The notes below the pieces were generated by a model. That model saw only the letters and a list, made by a program, of their open reading frames with translations. It was not told the DNA's origin and did not search any database. Positions 8,358 to 16,945 of a DNA stretch of 64,000 nucleotides are shown here, in pieces. The stretch lies in NCBI RefSeq assembly GCF_001662875.1, contig NZ_JPVZ01000004.1:1-64000 (forward strand), in the 5' to 3' direction. The position numbers and the translations under genes are program-made. Position 1 is the first letter of the stretch, and every line of letters starts with the position of its first letter. This stretch comes from Thalassospira tepidiphila MCCC 1A03514. Its GTDB lineage: Bacteria > Pseudomonadota > Alphaproteobacteria > Rhodospirillales > Thalassospiraceae.

Positions 8358-9521
8358 TCAGGCGCGTCGCCAACTGACGATCACACCACACATCACCAGA
8401 ACGGCTCCAAACCCGGCCACGGCGGCAAAGCCGAACCCGGCATATATCGGTCCCATGATCATCGGCCCGGCAAACACGGCCGAATAGGTCACCGCACTAT
8501 TAAGCCCCATCACCGCCCCGCGCGCATCAGACGCCTGACGGTTCAGCGACACCACCATCGCATTCAGACCAAGCTGATTAAGCATCCCCCAAATGGCGGT
8601 TCCGGCCATGGCGCTGGTCTGGCTTTGCAGGGTCAATCCCCAGGTGGCATAGCTTGTCGCAATCGCCAGCAACACCAGACACAAATACCCGCGGGTAATT
8701 TTGGGCGATATCACCCCCAAAACAAATCCCATGACGCCAAACCCCACGCCATAGGCCATGACAAACATACCGCTGCCCTGTGCTGACAGGTCAAAGGCCG
8801 TGCGCACACCGACCCCGAAAAACGCAAAACAGCCGTAAAACGCCGTCATATAAACCAGCATCACTGCCAGCAATTGCCACACACCCGGCAGCCGAAATGC
8901 GCGTAAGGGCGATGTCCGCTTGCTCATCCCGCCGCGCACATCCGACAGCAACATCACCAGAATACCGGCCACCAGGACCGACAACCCGGCCATCAGGAAA
9001 TAAACCATCCGCCAGCCAAGATGCTCAGTAATGAACGCCGCGGCGGGGACTGCCACCACCAATGATAACGCCCACCCGGTCAGAACCACACCAAGCCGTG
9101 CTGCCTCGCGCCCCTTGGGGGCTGTGGCGGTGACCGTGGCATAGGATCCCGGCAACAACACACCAACCGCCACCCCGGCCAGCGCCTGCGACAGGCACAG
9201 CCACATCCAATGCTGGCTGAGCGCGCTTGAAACCTGCGCCACCGCCAATAAAAGGGCCGCACCGCCCAAAACACGCCCGACCGACATCCGGTCAATCATC
9301 CCAGCCAGGGTCAGCGCCGATAGGGCCGTCGCCGCCCCGAACGCCGAAATCGCCCAGGCCACGTGATAGGGCTGCGTCGAAAGCCCGCCTGCAACTTCGG
9401 ACAGGATCGGGCTTAAAACAAACGAATTCGACCCGACAAGCAACACCGCGCCAAGCAGGGCCAGAACCTTTACTTGCCGTATGGCATTCGGATTAATCTC
9501 GGCATTTTGGTCTGTCATCAT
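8358..9521 (-). CDS. MFS transporter, drug/metabolite exporter type
   Basis: 387 residues with about 12 hydrophobic segments. The loop GMIDRMSVGRVLGGAALL between TM2 and TM3 matches the MFS motif A region, and LAGVAVGVLLPGSYATVTATAPKGREAARLG resembles DHA1 exporters such as AraJ and YdhP. Two adjacent ATGs (9521 and 9518) are possible starts; a TTG frame extending to 9554 adds nothing recognisable and has no ribosome site. The gene stands alone, convergent with the spermidine operon. The substrate is unknown; polyamine export is possible only by proximity. Confidence 0.85.
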   Translation of the reverse strand: MMTDQNAEINPNAIRQVKVLALLGAVLLVGSNSFVLSPILSEVAGGLSTQPYHVAWAISAFGAATALSALTLAGMIDRMSVGRVLGGAALLLAVAQVSSALSQHWMWLCLSQALAGVAVGVLLPGSYATVTATAPKGREAARLGVVLTGWALSLVVAVPAAAFITEHLGWRMVYFLMAGLSVLVAGILVMLLSDVRGGMSKRTSPLRAFRLPGVWQLLAVMLVYMTAFYGCFAFFGVGVRTAFDLSAQGSGMFVMAYGVGFGVMGFVLGVISPKITRGYLCLVLLAIATSYATWGLTLQSQTSAMAGTAIWGMLNQLGLNAMVVSLNRQASDARGAVMGLNSAVTYSAVFAGPMIMGPIYAGFGFAAVAGFGAVLVMCGVIVSWRRA

Positions 9522-9878
9522 GCCATGAGATAGGGTTTTCCCTGTTTTAGGCAAGGAAATTCAATACTTAGCAGATAAAAACGAGGTCCGTTCGCTAACG
9601 GAACCATCCCCAACCAGATTGCCGATGTTCGCATCACACACCGCCTTGGATAAAGTAACGGCGCGAGTCACCGTCCAACAAGCCAAAACACACAGCCCAC
9701 GCCCGGCAACACAAAGGTTTGCGCCGCAAAATACGGCGCGCACTGAATTCTATACCTTTGGTTGATGAATTTACGCAGAAGGCTTGGCGTGCATGAATTA
9801 CACGCGATTTTTCCCCACCCTTGCGGGTAGCCTGACCCCGCTGCCGCGTTGCAAAATAAATCGTTCAAAATCAACTGT
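9522..9878. other. Non-coding stretch before the AglR promoter
   Basis: No convincing gene. Short frames here lack ribosome sites and coding character. TCCGTT/AACGGA (near 9592-9607) forms a small hairpin just upstream of the MFS gene. I see no further structure until the promoter at 9879. Confidence 0.5.
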
Positions 9879-9933
9879 TTGACAACCGAAAGCGGTTTCG
9901 GATAGCGTTTCCCTGTTCCGAAAGCGGTTTCGG
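9879..9933 (+). promoter_or_regulatory. Promoter with two identical LacI-type operators
   Basis: TTGACA (9879-9884) is followed 17 bases later by a weak -10 (near 9902-9907). CCGAAAGCGGTTTCGG occurs at 9886-9901, exactly between them, and again at 9918-9933. The copies are 32 bases apart, three helical turns. CCGAAA...TTTCGG is a known operator type of LacI-family sugar regulators, so autoregulation by the AglR-like protein is likely. Confidence 0.75.
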
Positions 9934-9969
9934 AGCATCAAACACCGTCAAAAAGGCGGTGAAAAGCAG

Positions 9970-10238
9970 TAGAGCCTGTTGCATTAAATTTGCTTCGCTT
10001 TGTTTGTTTTTGGTGTGTCGTTTGGCAAGGCACAGCGTGCAGAGCGATGCGGCGCATCGGTCAAACGGTGTAACGCCGCGAAACGCCGCCAAAAACAAAC
10101 CCTGTGGGCCGGGACATTCTTCCGCCCCGCAGCGTCAAGGTCCTTTTACCGTAGCCCCGCTACGCACAGCGGACCTTTCTTTGCCGGACAGAAGGATGTC
10201 CTCGGCAAAGTGAGGCAAATTTGATGCAACAGGCTCTA
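9970..10238. mobile_element. MITE-like palindromic element in the AglR operon leader
   Basis: The 33-base ends 9970-10002 and 10206-10238 are inverted repeats with three mismatches. The outer bases read TA-GAGCCTGTTGCAT on one side and the complement on the other, so a TA target duplication flanks the ends. The 269 bases contain no transposase frame, only structured sequence such as CGATGCG/CGCATCG. TA duplication suggests mobilisation in trans by an IS630- or IS427-type transposase; the family is not identified. It separates the promoter at 9879 from the regulator gene at 10262. Confidence 0.7.
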
Positions 10239-10261
10239 ACGAAGACACTCAGGGAGGTTCC

Positions 10262-11347
10262 GTGCCGCGCGTTCGGAAGCAAAACGAAACCATGTCGATT
10301 GCCCGGCTGGCCAAACATCTTGGTTTGTCCGAGGGAACCGTTTCGCGCGCGCTTAACAATTATCCCGATATCGCTGAAAAGACCGTCGCCCGTGTGCGCA
10401 AGGCCGCCGATGAGCTGGGCTATCGCCCCTCGACCACCGCACGGCGTCTTGCCCGTGGTGTTGTTGAAACCATCGGCTTTGTCCTGCCTGCGCGTGACGG
10501 TCATCAGATTGATCCGTTTCTGGCCGAAATTCTCGACGGGCTTGCCACCGAACTGGCCCTGTCTGACTGGGACTTGCTGGTCTCGGCCGTCCCTGATGGT
10601 CATGACGAGGTCGAAGTCATGGACCGCCTGATCCAATCAGGCAAGGTCGGCGGCTTTGTGGTTGCCCGCACCAAACGCCATGATCCGCGCATCGATTTCC
10701 TGCGCACATCCCATATCCCGTTTGTGGCCCAAGGCCGCACCGAAAACTGTGACGATTACGCATGGCTTGATATCGACAATGAAAAGGCCTTTGTCGATGC
10801 GGTGAATTACCTTGTCGGCCTTGGCCATCGCAAAATCGCCTATCTCGGCGGCGATCCCGAACTTAATTACGCCTGGCAACGCCGCGCGGGATATCTTGCC
10901 GCGACCAAGGCCAATGGCTGCGATATCGCGCCGGGCTACATGCATGACGGCATCACCAACGAACTGGCTGCCCGCGAGGCCGTTTTGGAAATTCTCAAAC
11001 TGCCCGATCATCCGACCGCCATTTTGTGCGTCACCGATGCCGTTGCCATCGGCGCGATCCATGCGCTGGCCCATGCCGGTATCGACGTCGGATCGGAAAT
11101 GTCCGTGATTGGTTTTGATGGCCTGCCGATGGGCGAGGCCATTCATCCCGGCCTGACCACCATGAGCCAGGCCAGCTATCAGATCGGCCGTGAAGTCGGG
11201 CGGATCGTTGTTGCGCAGGCGAACAAGGCAAATTCGCCTGCATCCGTATTTTCCCAAATCCTGTGGGAAGCATCGCTGACCGTCCGTGGGTCAGCCAACC
11301 CGCCAGCATTGAAGCTGGCCGCAAATGCCAAGGGAGGCATCTCATGA
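10262..11347 (+). CDS. LacI-family regulator of the alpha-glucoside-type ABC operon (AglR-like)
   Basis: 361 residues. HTH MSIARLAKHLGLSEGTVSRALNNYP is followed by the hinge GYRPSTTARRLARG and a sugar-binding effector domain ending SVIGFDGLPMGE. GTG at 10262 is chosen because GGGAGG lies 5 bases upstream; an internal ATG (MSIARL) is the alternative. The stop overlaps the next ATG (ATGA), so it is the first gene of the transport operon and probably binds CCGAAAGCGGTTTCGG upstream. The effector is likely a glucoside taken up by this operon. Confidence 0.92.
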   Translation: MPRVRKQNETMSIARLAKHLGLSEGTVSRALNNYPDIAEKTVARVRKAADELGYRPSTTARRLARGVVETIGFVLPARDGHQIDPFLAEILDGLATELALSDWDLLVSAVPDGHDEVEVMDRLIQSGKVGGFVVARTKRHDPRIDFLRTSHIPFVAQGRTENCDDYAWLDIDNEKAFVDAVNYLVGLGHRKIAYLGGDPELNYAWQRRAGYLAATKANGCDIAPGYMHDGITNELAAREAVLEILKLPDHPTAILCVTDAVAIGAIHALAHAGIDVGSEMSVIGFDGLPMGEAIHPGLTTMSQASYQIGREVGRIVVAQANKANSPASVFSQILWEASLTVRGSANPPALKLAANAKGGIS

Positions 11348-12957
11348 AAACAAGGTCTATACCAACGGCTCGGATTCCTGATCGGTTTGATGGAGGCAAA
11401 CTCGTCCAGGCGGCGAGGCGCGTCGCGCCGGTCATATCGGGGATATGGGCAAGCGACGGAACGCAGCCGATGGGCGAGTTTGCCCCACCCAAAGGGCTGT
11501 CTTGTCGCGCCCTCTGGACATCGTTGTGTCACGCTTTTGGTCATAAAGACCACGGCGCGAAACACGCCTCGCCAGCAGACGCGACAAGACAGTCCAACCG
11601 GTCAGGAATCCGAGCCGTTGGTATTGCACGTGCTTTAACGCTTGCTGCCGCTGGTCTGCTGGTTTCCACCAGCATCGCCAGTGCGCAACTGCGGTTCTGG
11701 ACCACCGAAGAACAACCCGAACGCCTGGCCAAGCAAGAAGAAATGGCCAAGGAGTTCGAAGCCAAAACCGGCACCTCTGTCGAAGTCATTCCGGTCACTG
11801 AAACCGAACTTGGCACGCGTGCCACCGCGGCCTACGCCGCCGGTGACTTGCCAGACGTCATTTATCTGACCCTGCAATATGTCCTGCCCTGGTCCGAGGC
11901 CGGCATCCTCGATACCGAGGCCAATAACGAAGTCGTCAACCAGCTGGGCAAGGATACCTTCGCACCGGCCGCACTCAGCATGGCTGATTTCGATGGCGAA
12001 GTTGCCGCAGTGCCATCAGATGGCTGGACCCAGATGGTGCTTTATCGCAAGGACCTGTTTGACGAAGCCGGCCTGGAGGCCCCCAACACCTACGCCAATA
12101 TCGTCAAGGCCATCGAAGCCCTGCACAATCCGCCTGAAATGTATGGCTTCGTCGCTGCGACCAAGATCGACGAAAACTTCATGAGCCAGGTGCTCGAACA
12201 TGTCTTCCTGGCAAACGGCGCGACCCCGGTGGCCGCCGATGGCTCGGTCGGCTTTGACAAGGCAAAGCTCGTCGAGGCGCTTGAGTTTTATAAAAAACTC
12301 GCCGACGCATCGCCCCCCGGTGATCTGTACTGGAAACAGTCGCGCGAGGTTTACTTCGCAGGCAAAGCAGCGATGATCATCTGGTCGCCCTTCATCCTTG
12401 ATGAACTGGCAGGCCTGCGCGACAGTGCGCCGCCCACCATCAATAACGACCCGACCTCGGGCGAGCTTGCCTCTAAAACCGGTGTTGTCACCCGCCTGAT
12501 GGGCCCGTCCAATCCGAATGGCGCGGCCTGGGGTGACATCCGCTATTTCGGTATCACCAATGATGCCGATACCGACCCGGCAGAGGAATTTGTCAAATTC
12601 TCGCTCGGTGAAGGTTACACCAGCACCCTTTCCATCGCACCCGAAGGCAAATTCCCGGTCCGTCATGGCACCGCCGACAATCCGGATGAATTTGTTAAGG
12701 CATGGTCGACCCTGCCGGTTGGTGTGGACCGCAAAAAGCCGCTGTCAGAGCTCTATGACCCGGCCGTCATCACCGATATCGTATCCGGTCTTGAAACCGC
12801 AAACCGTTGGGGTGTTGCCGAAGGCCAGTTGGCCAAGGCATCGCGCATCATCAACAGTCAGGTCATCAATCGCCGTGTGCGCGAATTCATCGATGGCGAA
12901 CGTGATGCCGATGCAACTGCTGATCTGATCAACGAAGAAGTCAGCAACATCGAATAA
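11344..12957 (+). CDS. Alpha-glucoside-type ABC substrate-binding protein with in-frame insertion before the signal peptide
   Basis: The mature part (QLRFWTTEEQPERLAKQEEMAKEFE onwards) is a SBP_bac_1 extracellular sugar-binding protein of the AglE/GgtB group. The ATG at 11344 gives only MKTRS before a 264-base palindromic insertion (11359-11622, exactly 88 codons, no stop). After it the frame continues IARALTLAAAGLLVSTSIASA-Q, a normal Sec signal core. Removing the insertion restores MKTRSIARALTLAAAG, a perfect signal peptide, so the insertion is recent. The signal now starts about 94 residues into a 537-residue protein. Export may fail, or translation may restart inside the element (in-frame ATG at 11470). 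The gene may be impaired though fully open. Confidence 0.85.
   Translation: MKTRSIPTARIPDRFDGGKLVQAARRVAPVISGIWASDGTQPMGEFAPPKGLSCRALWTSLCHAFGHKDHGAKHASPADATRQSNRSGIRAVGIARALTLAAAGLLVSTSIASAQLRFWTTEEQPERLAKQEEMAKEFEAKTGTSVEVIPVTETELGTRATAAYAAGDLPDVIYLTLQYVLPWSEAGILDTEANNEVVNQLGKDTFAPAALSMADFDGEVAAVPSDGWTQMVLYRKDLFDEAGLEAPNTYANIVKAIEALHNPPEMYGFVAATKIDENFMSQVLEHVFLANGATPVAADGSVGFDKAKLVEALEFYKKLADASPPGDLYWKQSREVYFAGKAAMIIWSPFILDELAGLRDSAPPTINNDPTSGELASKTGVVTRLMGPSNPNGAAWGDIRYFGITNDADTDPAEEFVKFSLGEGYTSTLSIAPEGKFPVRHGTADNPDEFVKAWSTLPVGVDRKKPLSELYDPAVITDIVSGLETANRWGVAEGQLAKASRIINSQVINRRVREFIDGERDADATADLINEEVSNIE
11359..11622. mobile_element. Palindromic MITE-like element inserted in frame in a coding sequence
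   Basis: Ends 11359-11387 and 11596-11624 are 29-base inverted repeats with one mismatch (ATACCAACGGCTCGGATTCC and its complement). An inner pair, GTCTTGTCGCG (11499-11509) and CGCGACAAGAC (11580-11590), plus GGCGAGGCG/CGCCTCGCC, make it strongly foldable. An AT or TA dinucleotide is duplicated at the borders. The net insertion is 264 bases and stays open in the host frame. No transposase. It resembles in behaviour the Rickettsia palindromic elements, which also insert in frame into genes, though no sequence relation is claimed. Confidence 0.8.
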
Positions 12958-13028
12958 ACGATCTTGATCCGGGGCGCAGATTATCACCGCGCCCCGGATT
13001 TCCGATTTTCACAACGGATTTCAAGACG

Positions 13029-14342
13029 ATGGCCCCTTCCAACTCAACCGCTCAACCCCCGGCAACCAGCCAGCCGCGCAAAGGCAAACTGGGCCCGATG
13101 GCCCGGCGCGAAGCACGGCTTGCCCTTTGGATGCTGGCCCCGACATTTCTGATTGTCATGGGCATTGTCCTGTTTCCGTTGCTGGCCAATTTCTGGATTT
13201 CGGTCAAGCCGGTCACACTATCGGATTTGCGCCCGCCAACCCCGGTGGTGTCCGAACGGGTCCGGGGCGATTTTGACATCGCCGGACAGGAATTTGAAAT
13301 CCAGTATCGCCTTCGCAATTCATCGCGCGACGGCGATATCACCGACGTCGTCCTGACCGATACATTGCCCGCGGGCATTACGGTCACTGATCCGGGGGAT
13401 GTCTGTACGGTCACGGGGTCTGAGGTCCGCTGTGCGCTTGATGGTCTTCCGGCTGGTGAACGCACCCGGCTTAAAATGACCGCTGTGGCTGATGAAACGT
13501 TTGCCGCCAACCCCGTCTCGCCGCGTGACAGCGAACCAACCGTCACCGGCACGGCTGAAAACATTCTGACCAACAGTGAATTCACCCTTGATAACTTCGC
13601 GCGGATATTTGATTCCCACGAATTCTGGTCGGTGCTGTGGGTGACGATCACCTACACCGTCTTTGGCACTTTGGGCGCACTGGTTCTGGGCCTGTTTGCC
13701 GCACAAATGCTCAACAAACCATTTGCCGGGCGGTCGATCATTCGCGGGCTTTTCCTGTTTCCCTATGTCGCCCCCGTGATCGCAGTCGCCTTTACCTGGG
13801 TGATCCTGCTTGATCCGTTCAATGGCACCTTCAATGCCATCTTGCAGCGCATGAACCTTGCCGACGAAGGCGTAAACTTCTTTGGTCAACGCGACATTCC
13901 CATTGATGTTTTTGGGCTCACCATCGATTTCCCGCTGGCCTTGGCAACGGTGATTGCCTTTGAGGCATGGCGCTATTTCCCGCTGTCCTTCCTGTTCATT
14001 CTGGCCCGCATGCAGTCGATTTCATCAGATATGTACGAGGCCGCCGAGGTCGATGGCGCCACGCCGCTCCAACAGTTCTGGCACATTTCCCTGCCGCAAC
14101 TTCTGGGCATTCTGTCGACCCTGTTCCTGCTGCGCTTCATTTGGACGTTCAACAAGTTTGACGACATCTTCCTTCTGACCGGCGGGGCGGCGGGCACGCG
14201 CACACTGACAGTCGATGTCTATGAACAGGGCTTTGCCCTGTCCAACCTCGGGGCCGGGGCGGCAGTGGCAGTTGCCATCTTTATCCTGCTTCTGGTGTTT
14301 GCCGTGTTCTATTTCAAATTCGTCCATCGGGAGGATTCGTAA
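13029..14342 (+). CDS. ABC permease (AglF/GgtC-like) with a DUF11-like periplasmic insertion
   Basis: 437 residues, longer than the roughly 300 of a plain MalF-type permease. TM1 is LALWMLAPTFLIVMGIVLFP (about 32-51). Residues about 60-175 form a soluble region with DUF11/CARDB-like spacing (VVLTDTLPAGITV, then C and C around a GSEVRCALDGLPAG turn). The core permease follows from FWSVLWVTITYTVFG, with the ATPase-contact loop EAAEVDGATPLQQFWHISLP. Like the P2 loop of E. coli MalF, the insertion could contact the binding protein. It lies 71 bases after the binding-protein gene and overlaps the next permease gene by one base. Confidence 0.9.
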   Translation: MAPSNSTAQPPATSQPRKGKLGPMARREARLALWMLAPTFLIVMGIVLFPLLANFWISVKPVTLSDLRPPTPVVSERVRGDFDIAGQEFEIQYRLRNSSRDGDITDVVLTDTLPAGITVTDPGDVCTVTGSEVRCALDGLPAGERTRLKMTAVADETFAANPVSPRDSEPTVTGTAENILTNSEFTLDNFARIFDSHEFWSVLWVTITYTVFGTLGALVLGLFAAQMLNKPFAGRSIIRGLFLFPYVAPVIAVAFTWVILLDPFNGTFNAILQRMNLADEGVNFFGQRDIPIDVFGLTIDFPLALATVIAFEAWRYFPLSFLFILARMQSISSDMYEAAEVDGATPLQQFWHISLPQLLGILSTLFLLRFIWTFNKFDDIFLLTGGAAGTRTLTVDVYEQGFALSNLGAGAAVAVAIFILLLVFAVFYFKFVHREDS

Positions 14343-15571
14343 TGCGTATCGGTACGGGTCTTCTTCTGGGTCTGCTGACCGGATTGCTTTGGGGCACGAT
14401 TGCGGTTGCCCTCACCGGCATTTCACTGACCCTGATCACCGGCCTTCCGGCCACACCGATCATCTCGGCAGGTGCGCTTGGCGGGGCAGTCAATGCCGCC
14501 ATCATCATGCTGCGCGCGCCCGCAGATCGCACACCGGGGCTTTATCTTGTCGCCTTTGCTGGCGTTATCATAACCATGATGCTGGTGTCCTTTGGCGCAC
14601 CGTTCAGTCTGGCCTTCTCTGAAAGTTCGCTTATTCAGGCCTTCGGCGTCGGGTTGATTGCGCTTGCCGTGACCTTTGCCAACCGCGCAGTGCTGATCGA
14701 CATTCAGTCGGGCATGCTCAAACGCTACAAAATTGATCTGGTGATTGTCCGAACGCTTAAGGGCTTTGGCTTTGTGTTCTTTAGCGTGATCGTCATCCTG
14801 CCATTTTATGTGATGGTGATGACCAGCCTGAAAAACCAGCAGGATCTGTTCCTGAACCCGCTGGATCTGTCGATTGATCTGACACAGGGCGCTGCCAGCC
14901 TGTTTGACAGCTATGTCGAACTGTTTACCAAGTTCAATTTTGGCCGCTTCCTGCTGATTTCGACCATCGTGTCGGTCTGCACCGTTTTGATCACGCTGGC
15001 CTTCTCGATCCCCGGCGCCTATGCGGTGGCGCGTTTGAAGTTCCCCGGACAAACGGTACTTTCAAGTTCGATCCTGCTGATCTATCTCGTGCCAATGATC
15101 GTTCTGGTCATCCCGCTTTATGCCGTGTTCAGCCAGCTTGGCCTGCGCAATACGGTGGTTGGCCTTCTGATCGTCTATCCGGCCACCACGGTCCCCGTGG
15201 CGCTTTACATGCTGCAGGGTTATTTCCGCGGCCTTCCGGCCGAACTGGAAGAAGCCGGTCTGATGGATGGTTTGTCGCGCATTGGCGTCATCTGGAAAAT
15301 CACCCTGCCACTCGCCTTGCCGGCCCTGGCATCGGTGTCGCTTTATGTCTTCATGATCGCCTGGAACGAATTCCTGTTTGCCTTCATGTTCCTCGATGAT
15401 CCCGACATCTTCACCCTGTCGCGCGGGGTGGTATCGCTCAATTCATCCGAAGTTCCGCGTCAACATCTGATGGCCGGTGCGGTGATCGCAACGGTTCCGA
15501 TCCTGGTCATTTTCCTGTGGTTTGAACGTTTCCTTGTGCAGGGCCTCACCGCCGGGAGTGTCAAAGGATGA
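14342..15571 (+). CDS. ABC permease (AglG/GgtD-like) with an extra N-terminal membrane region
   Basis: 409 residues. The C-terminal 280 are a MalG-type permease, with EEAGLMDGLSRIGVIWKITLP as the EAA loop. The first 125 or so residues add four predicted membrane segments (LLLGLLTGLLWGTIAVALTG, ISAGALGGAVNAAIIML, YLVAFAGVIITMMLVSFG, FGVGLIALAVTFAN) that normal MalG proteins lack. ATG at 14342 overlaps the previous TAA by one base and the stop overlaps the next ATG (ATGA), so translation is coupled. The added region may anchor or regulate the complex; its function is unknown. Confidence 0.9.
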   Translation: MRIGTGLLLGLLTGLLWGTIAVALTGISLTLITGLPATPIISAGALGGAVNAAIIMLRAPADRTPGLYLVAFAGVIITMMLVSFGAPFSLAFSESSLIQAFGVGLIALAVTFANRAVLIDIQSGMLKRYKIDLVIVRTLKGFGFVFFSVIVILPFYVMVMTSLKNQQDLFLNPLDLSIDLTQGAASLFDSYVELFTKFNFGRFLLISTIVSVCTVLITLAFSIPGAYAVARLKFPGQTVLSSSILLIYLVPMIVLVIPLYAVFSQLGLRNTVVGLLIVYPATTVPVALYMLQGYFRGLPAELEEAGLMDGLSRIGVIWKITLPLALPALASVSLYVFMIAWNEFLFAFMFLDDPDIFTLSRGVVSLNSSEVPRQHLMAGAVIATVPILVIFLWFERFLVQGLTAGSVKG

Positions 15572-16944
15572 GCCAGATGAGTCAGATGAGCCAGATGCGC
15601 CTATCCCTCGATCAGCTTACGGGTACTAACAGACGTGCGGCCGACATCCTTCTTGGCAATGATCGCGGCGGCTATACCGTGCCAAGTGCCAAGCTCTATC
15701 CTTTCCAGTGGAACTGGGATAGTGCGCTGGTCGCGCTTGGCTTTTCGGTGTTTGATTCTGATCGCGCTTGGCAGGAAGTCGAAAGCCTGCTTTCCGCGCA
15801 ATGGGACAACGGCATGGTGCCGCACATCATTTTCTGGAAGGAGGAAAAAAGCTACTTCCCCGGACCGGAACAGTGGGGCACGACCGATATTGCCAAAACC
15901 CCGCCAACATCGGGCATCACCCAGCCACCGGTTGCGGCAACCGTGATCGAACGGCTTCTGGCCGAAGACATTGATGCCCATCGCGACCGCGCAGCAAAAC
16001 TTCTGCCCAAACTTGATCGCTGGCATCAATGGTTTCTCGATGCCCGTGACCCGGATGGGCGCGGTGTGGTTGCCATTATGCATCCATGGGAAAGTGGCCG
16101 CGATAATTTGCCCGACTGGGATCGCCCGCTTTCGTTCATCGATACCACCGGTGTTGGCACCTATCACCGCCGCGATACCGATATCGTCAATAAGGACGAA
16201 CGTCCGAAAAACGACGACTACGATCACTACATGGCGCTGGTCCGGTTTGGTCGTGATTGCAATTGGAACACCGACCACATCGCGCGTAACTGCCCGTTCT
16301 GGGTCGCCGAACCGGGCATGAACGCCATCCTGCGCCGGGCCGAGCGCGACCTGATCAATATGGCAACGCTTCTGGGCCAGGACGATATCGCCGCCCGCGC
16401 CACCGCCCGCCTCGCCCGTCTTGATGCCGGGTTTGAACAGCTTTGGTCTGAAACGGTTGGCGGCTATGTCACGCTTGATCTCAGGCGCGATGAACACGCC
16501 ACCGGCCTGACATCGGGAAGCTGGCTTGCGATGTTTGCCGGGCCTGTCGAACCGGCGCGCGCAACCAAGATGGCGGCAACCCTGACCTACTGGCTGTCGC
16601 AGGTCAAACACGGGGTTCCAAGTTTTGATCCCAATCATGAACTGTTTGATTCCATTCGCTATTGGCGCGGTCCGGTCTGGGCGATGATCAACTGGATGAT
16701 CGCCACCGGATTGATCGAACATGGCGAAACCGATCTTGCCGATCGCATCCGGCGTGACACGCAGGCGCTTATCGACCAATCCGATTTTCGTGAATATTTC
16801 TGCCCGGTGACCGGCCGTGGTGGCGGGGGAACGGATTTTTCGTGGACGGCATCGATGTCGCTTTATTGGGCGGCCCGTCCCGAAACTTTGCCCATCACCC
16901 CACACCTTTCCCAAACCGGCACCGCAGATCAGGAGAACACATAA
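15568..16944 (+). CDS. GH63-type glucosylglycerate/mannosylglycerate hydrolase
   Basis: 458 residues. [28 protein letters not shown] and [17 protein letters not shown] match the (alpha/alpha)6 barrel of the GH63 subfamily that hydrolyses mannosylglycerate or glucosylglycerate to sugar plus glycerate. No signal peptide, so it should act on solute brought in by the surrounding ABC transporter. The N-terminus is a threefold repeat, [10 protein letters not shown], offering three successive ATG starts; the first overlaps the previous stop. The operon therefore looks like uptake and use of a glucosylated compatible solute. Glucosyl versus mannosyl cannot be decided from sequence. Confidence 0.85.
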   Translation: MSQMSQMSQMRLSLDQLTGTNRRAADILLGNDRGGYTVPSAKLYPFQWNWDSALVALGFSVFDSDRAWQEVESLLSAQWDNGMVPHIIFWKEEKSYFPGPEQWGTTDIAKTPPTSGITQPPVAATVIERLLAEDIDAHRDRAAKLLPKLDRWHQWFLDARDPDGRGVVAIMHPWESGRDNLPDWDRPLSFIDTTGVGTYHRRDTDIVNKDERPKNDDYDHYMALVRFGRDCNWNTDHIARNCPFWVAEPGMNAILRRAERDLINMATLLGQDDIAARATARLARLDAGFEQLWSETVGGYVTLDLRRDEHATGLTSGSWLAMFAGPVEPARATKMAATLTYWLSQVKHGVPSFDPNHELFDSIRYWRGPVWAMINWMIATGLIEHGETDLADRIRRDTQALIDQSDFREYFCPVTGRGGGGTDFSWTASMSLYWAARPETLPITPHLSQTGTADQENT

Positions 16945-16945
16945 A

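Noticed and set aside
9871..10224. Short frames of 70-85 codons across the palindromic element
   Set aside because: They lie in the MITE-like repeat, overlap on both strands and lack ribosome sites. They are likely repeat-derived false genes.
12958..13028. Possible pseudogene break between binding protein and permease
   Set aside because: The 71-base gap is ordinary and both neighbours are complete.
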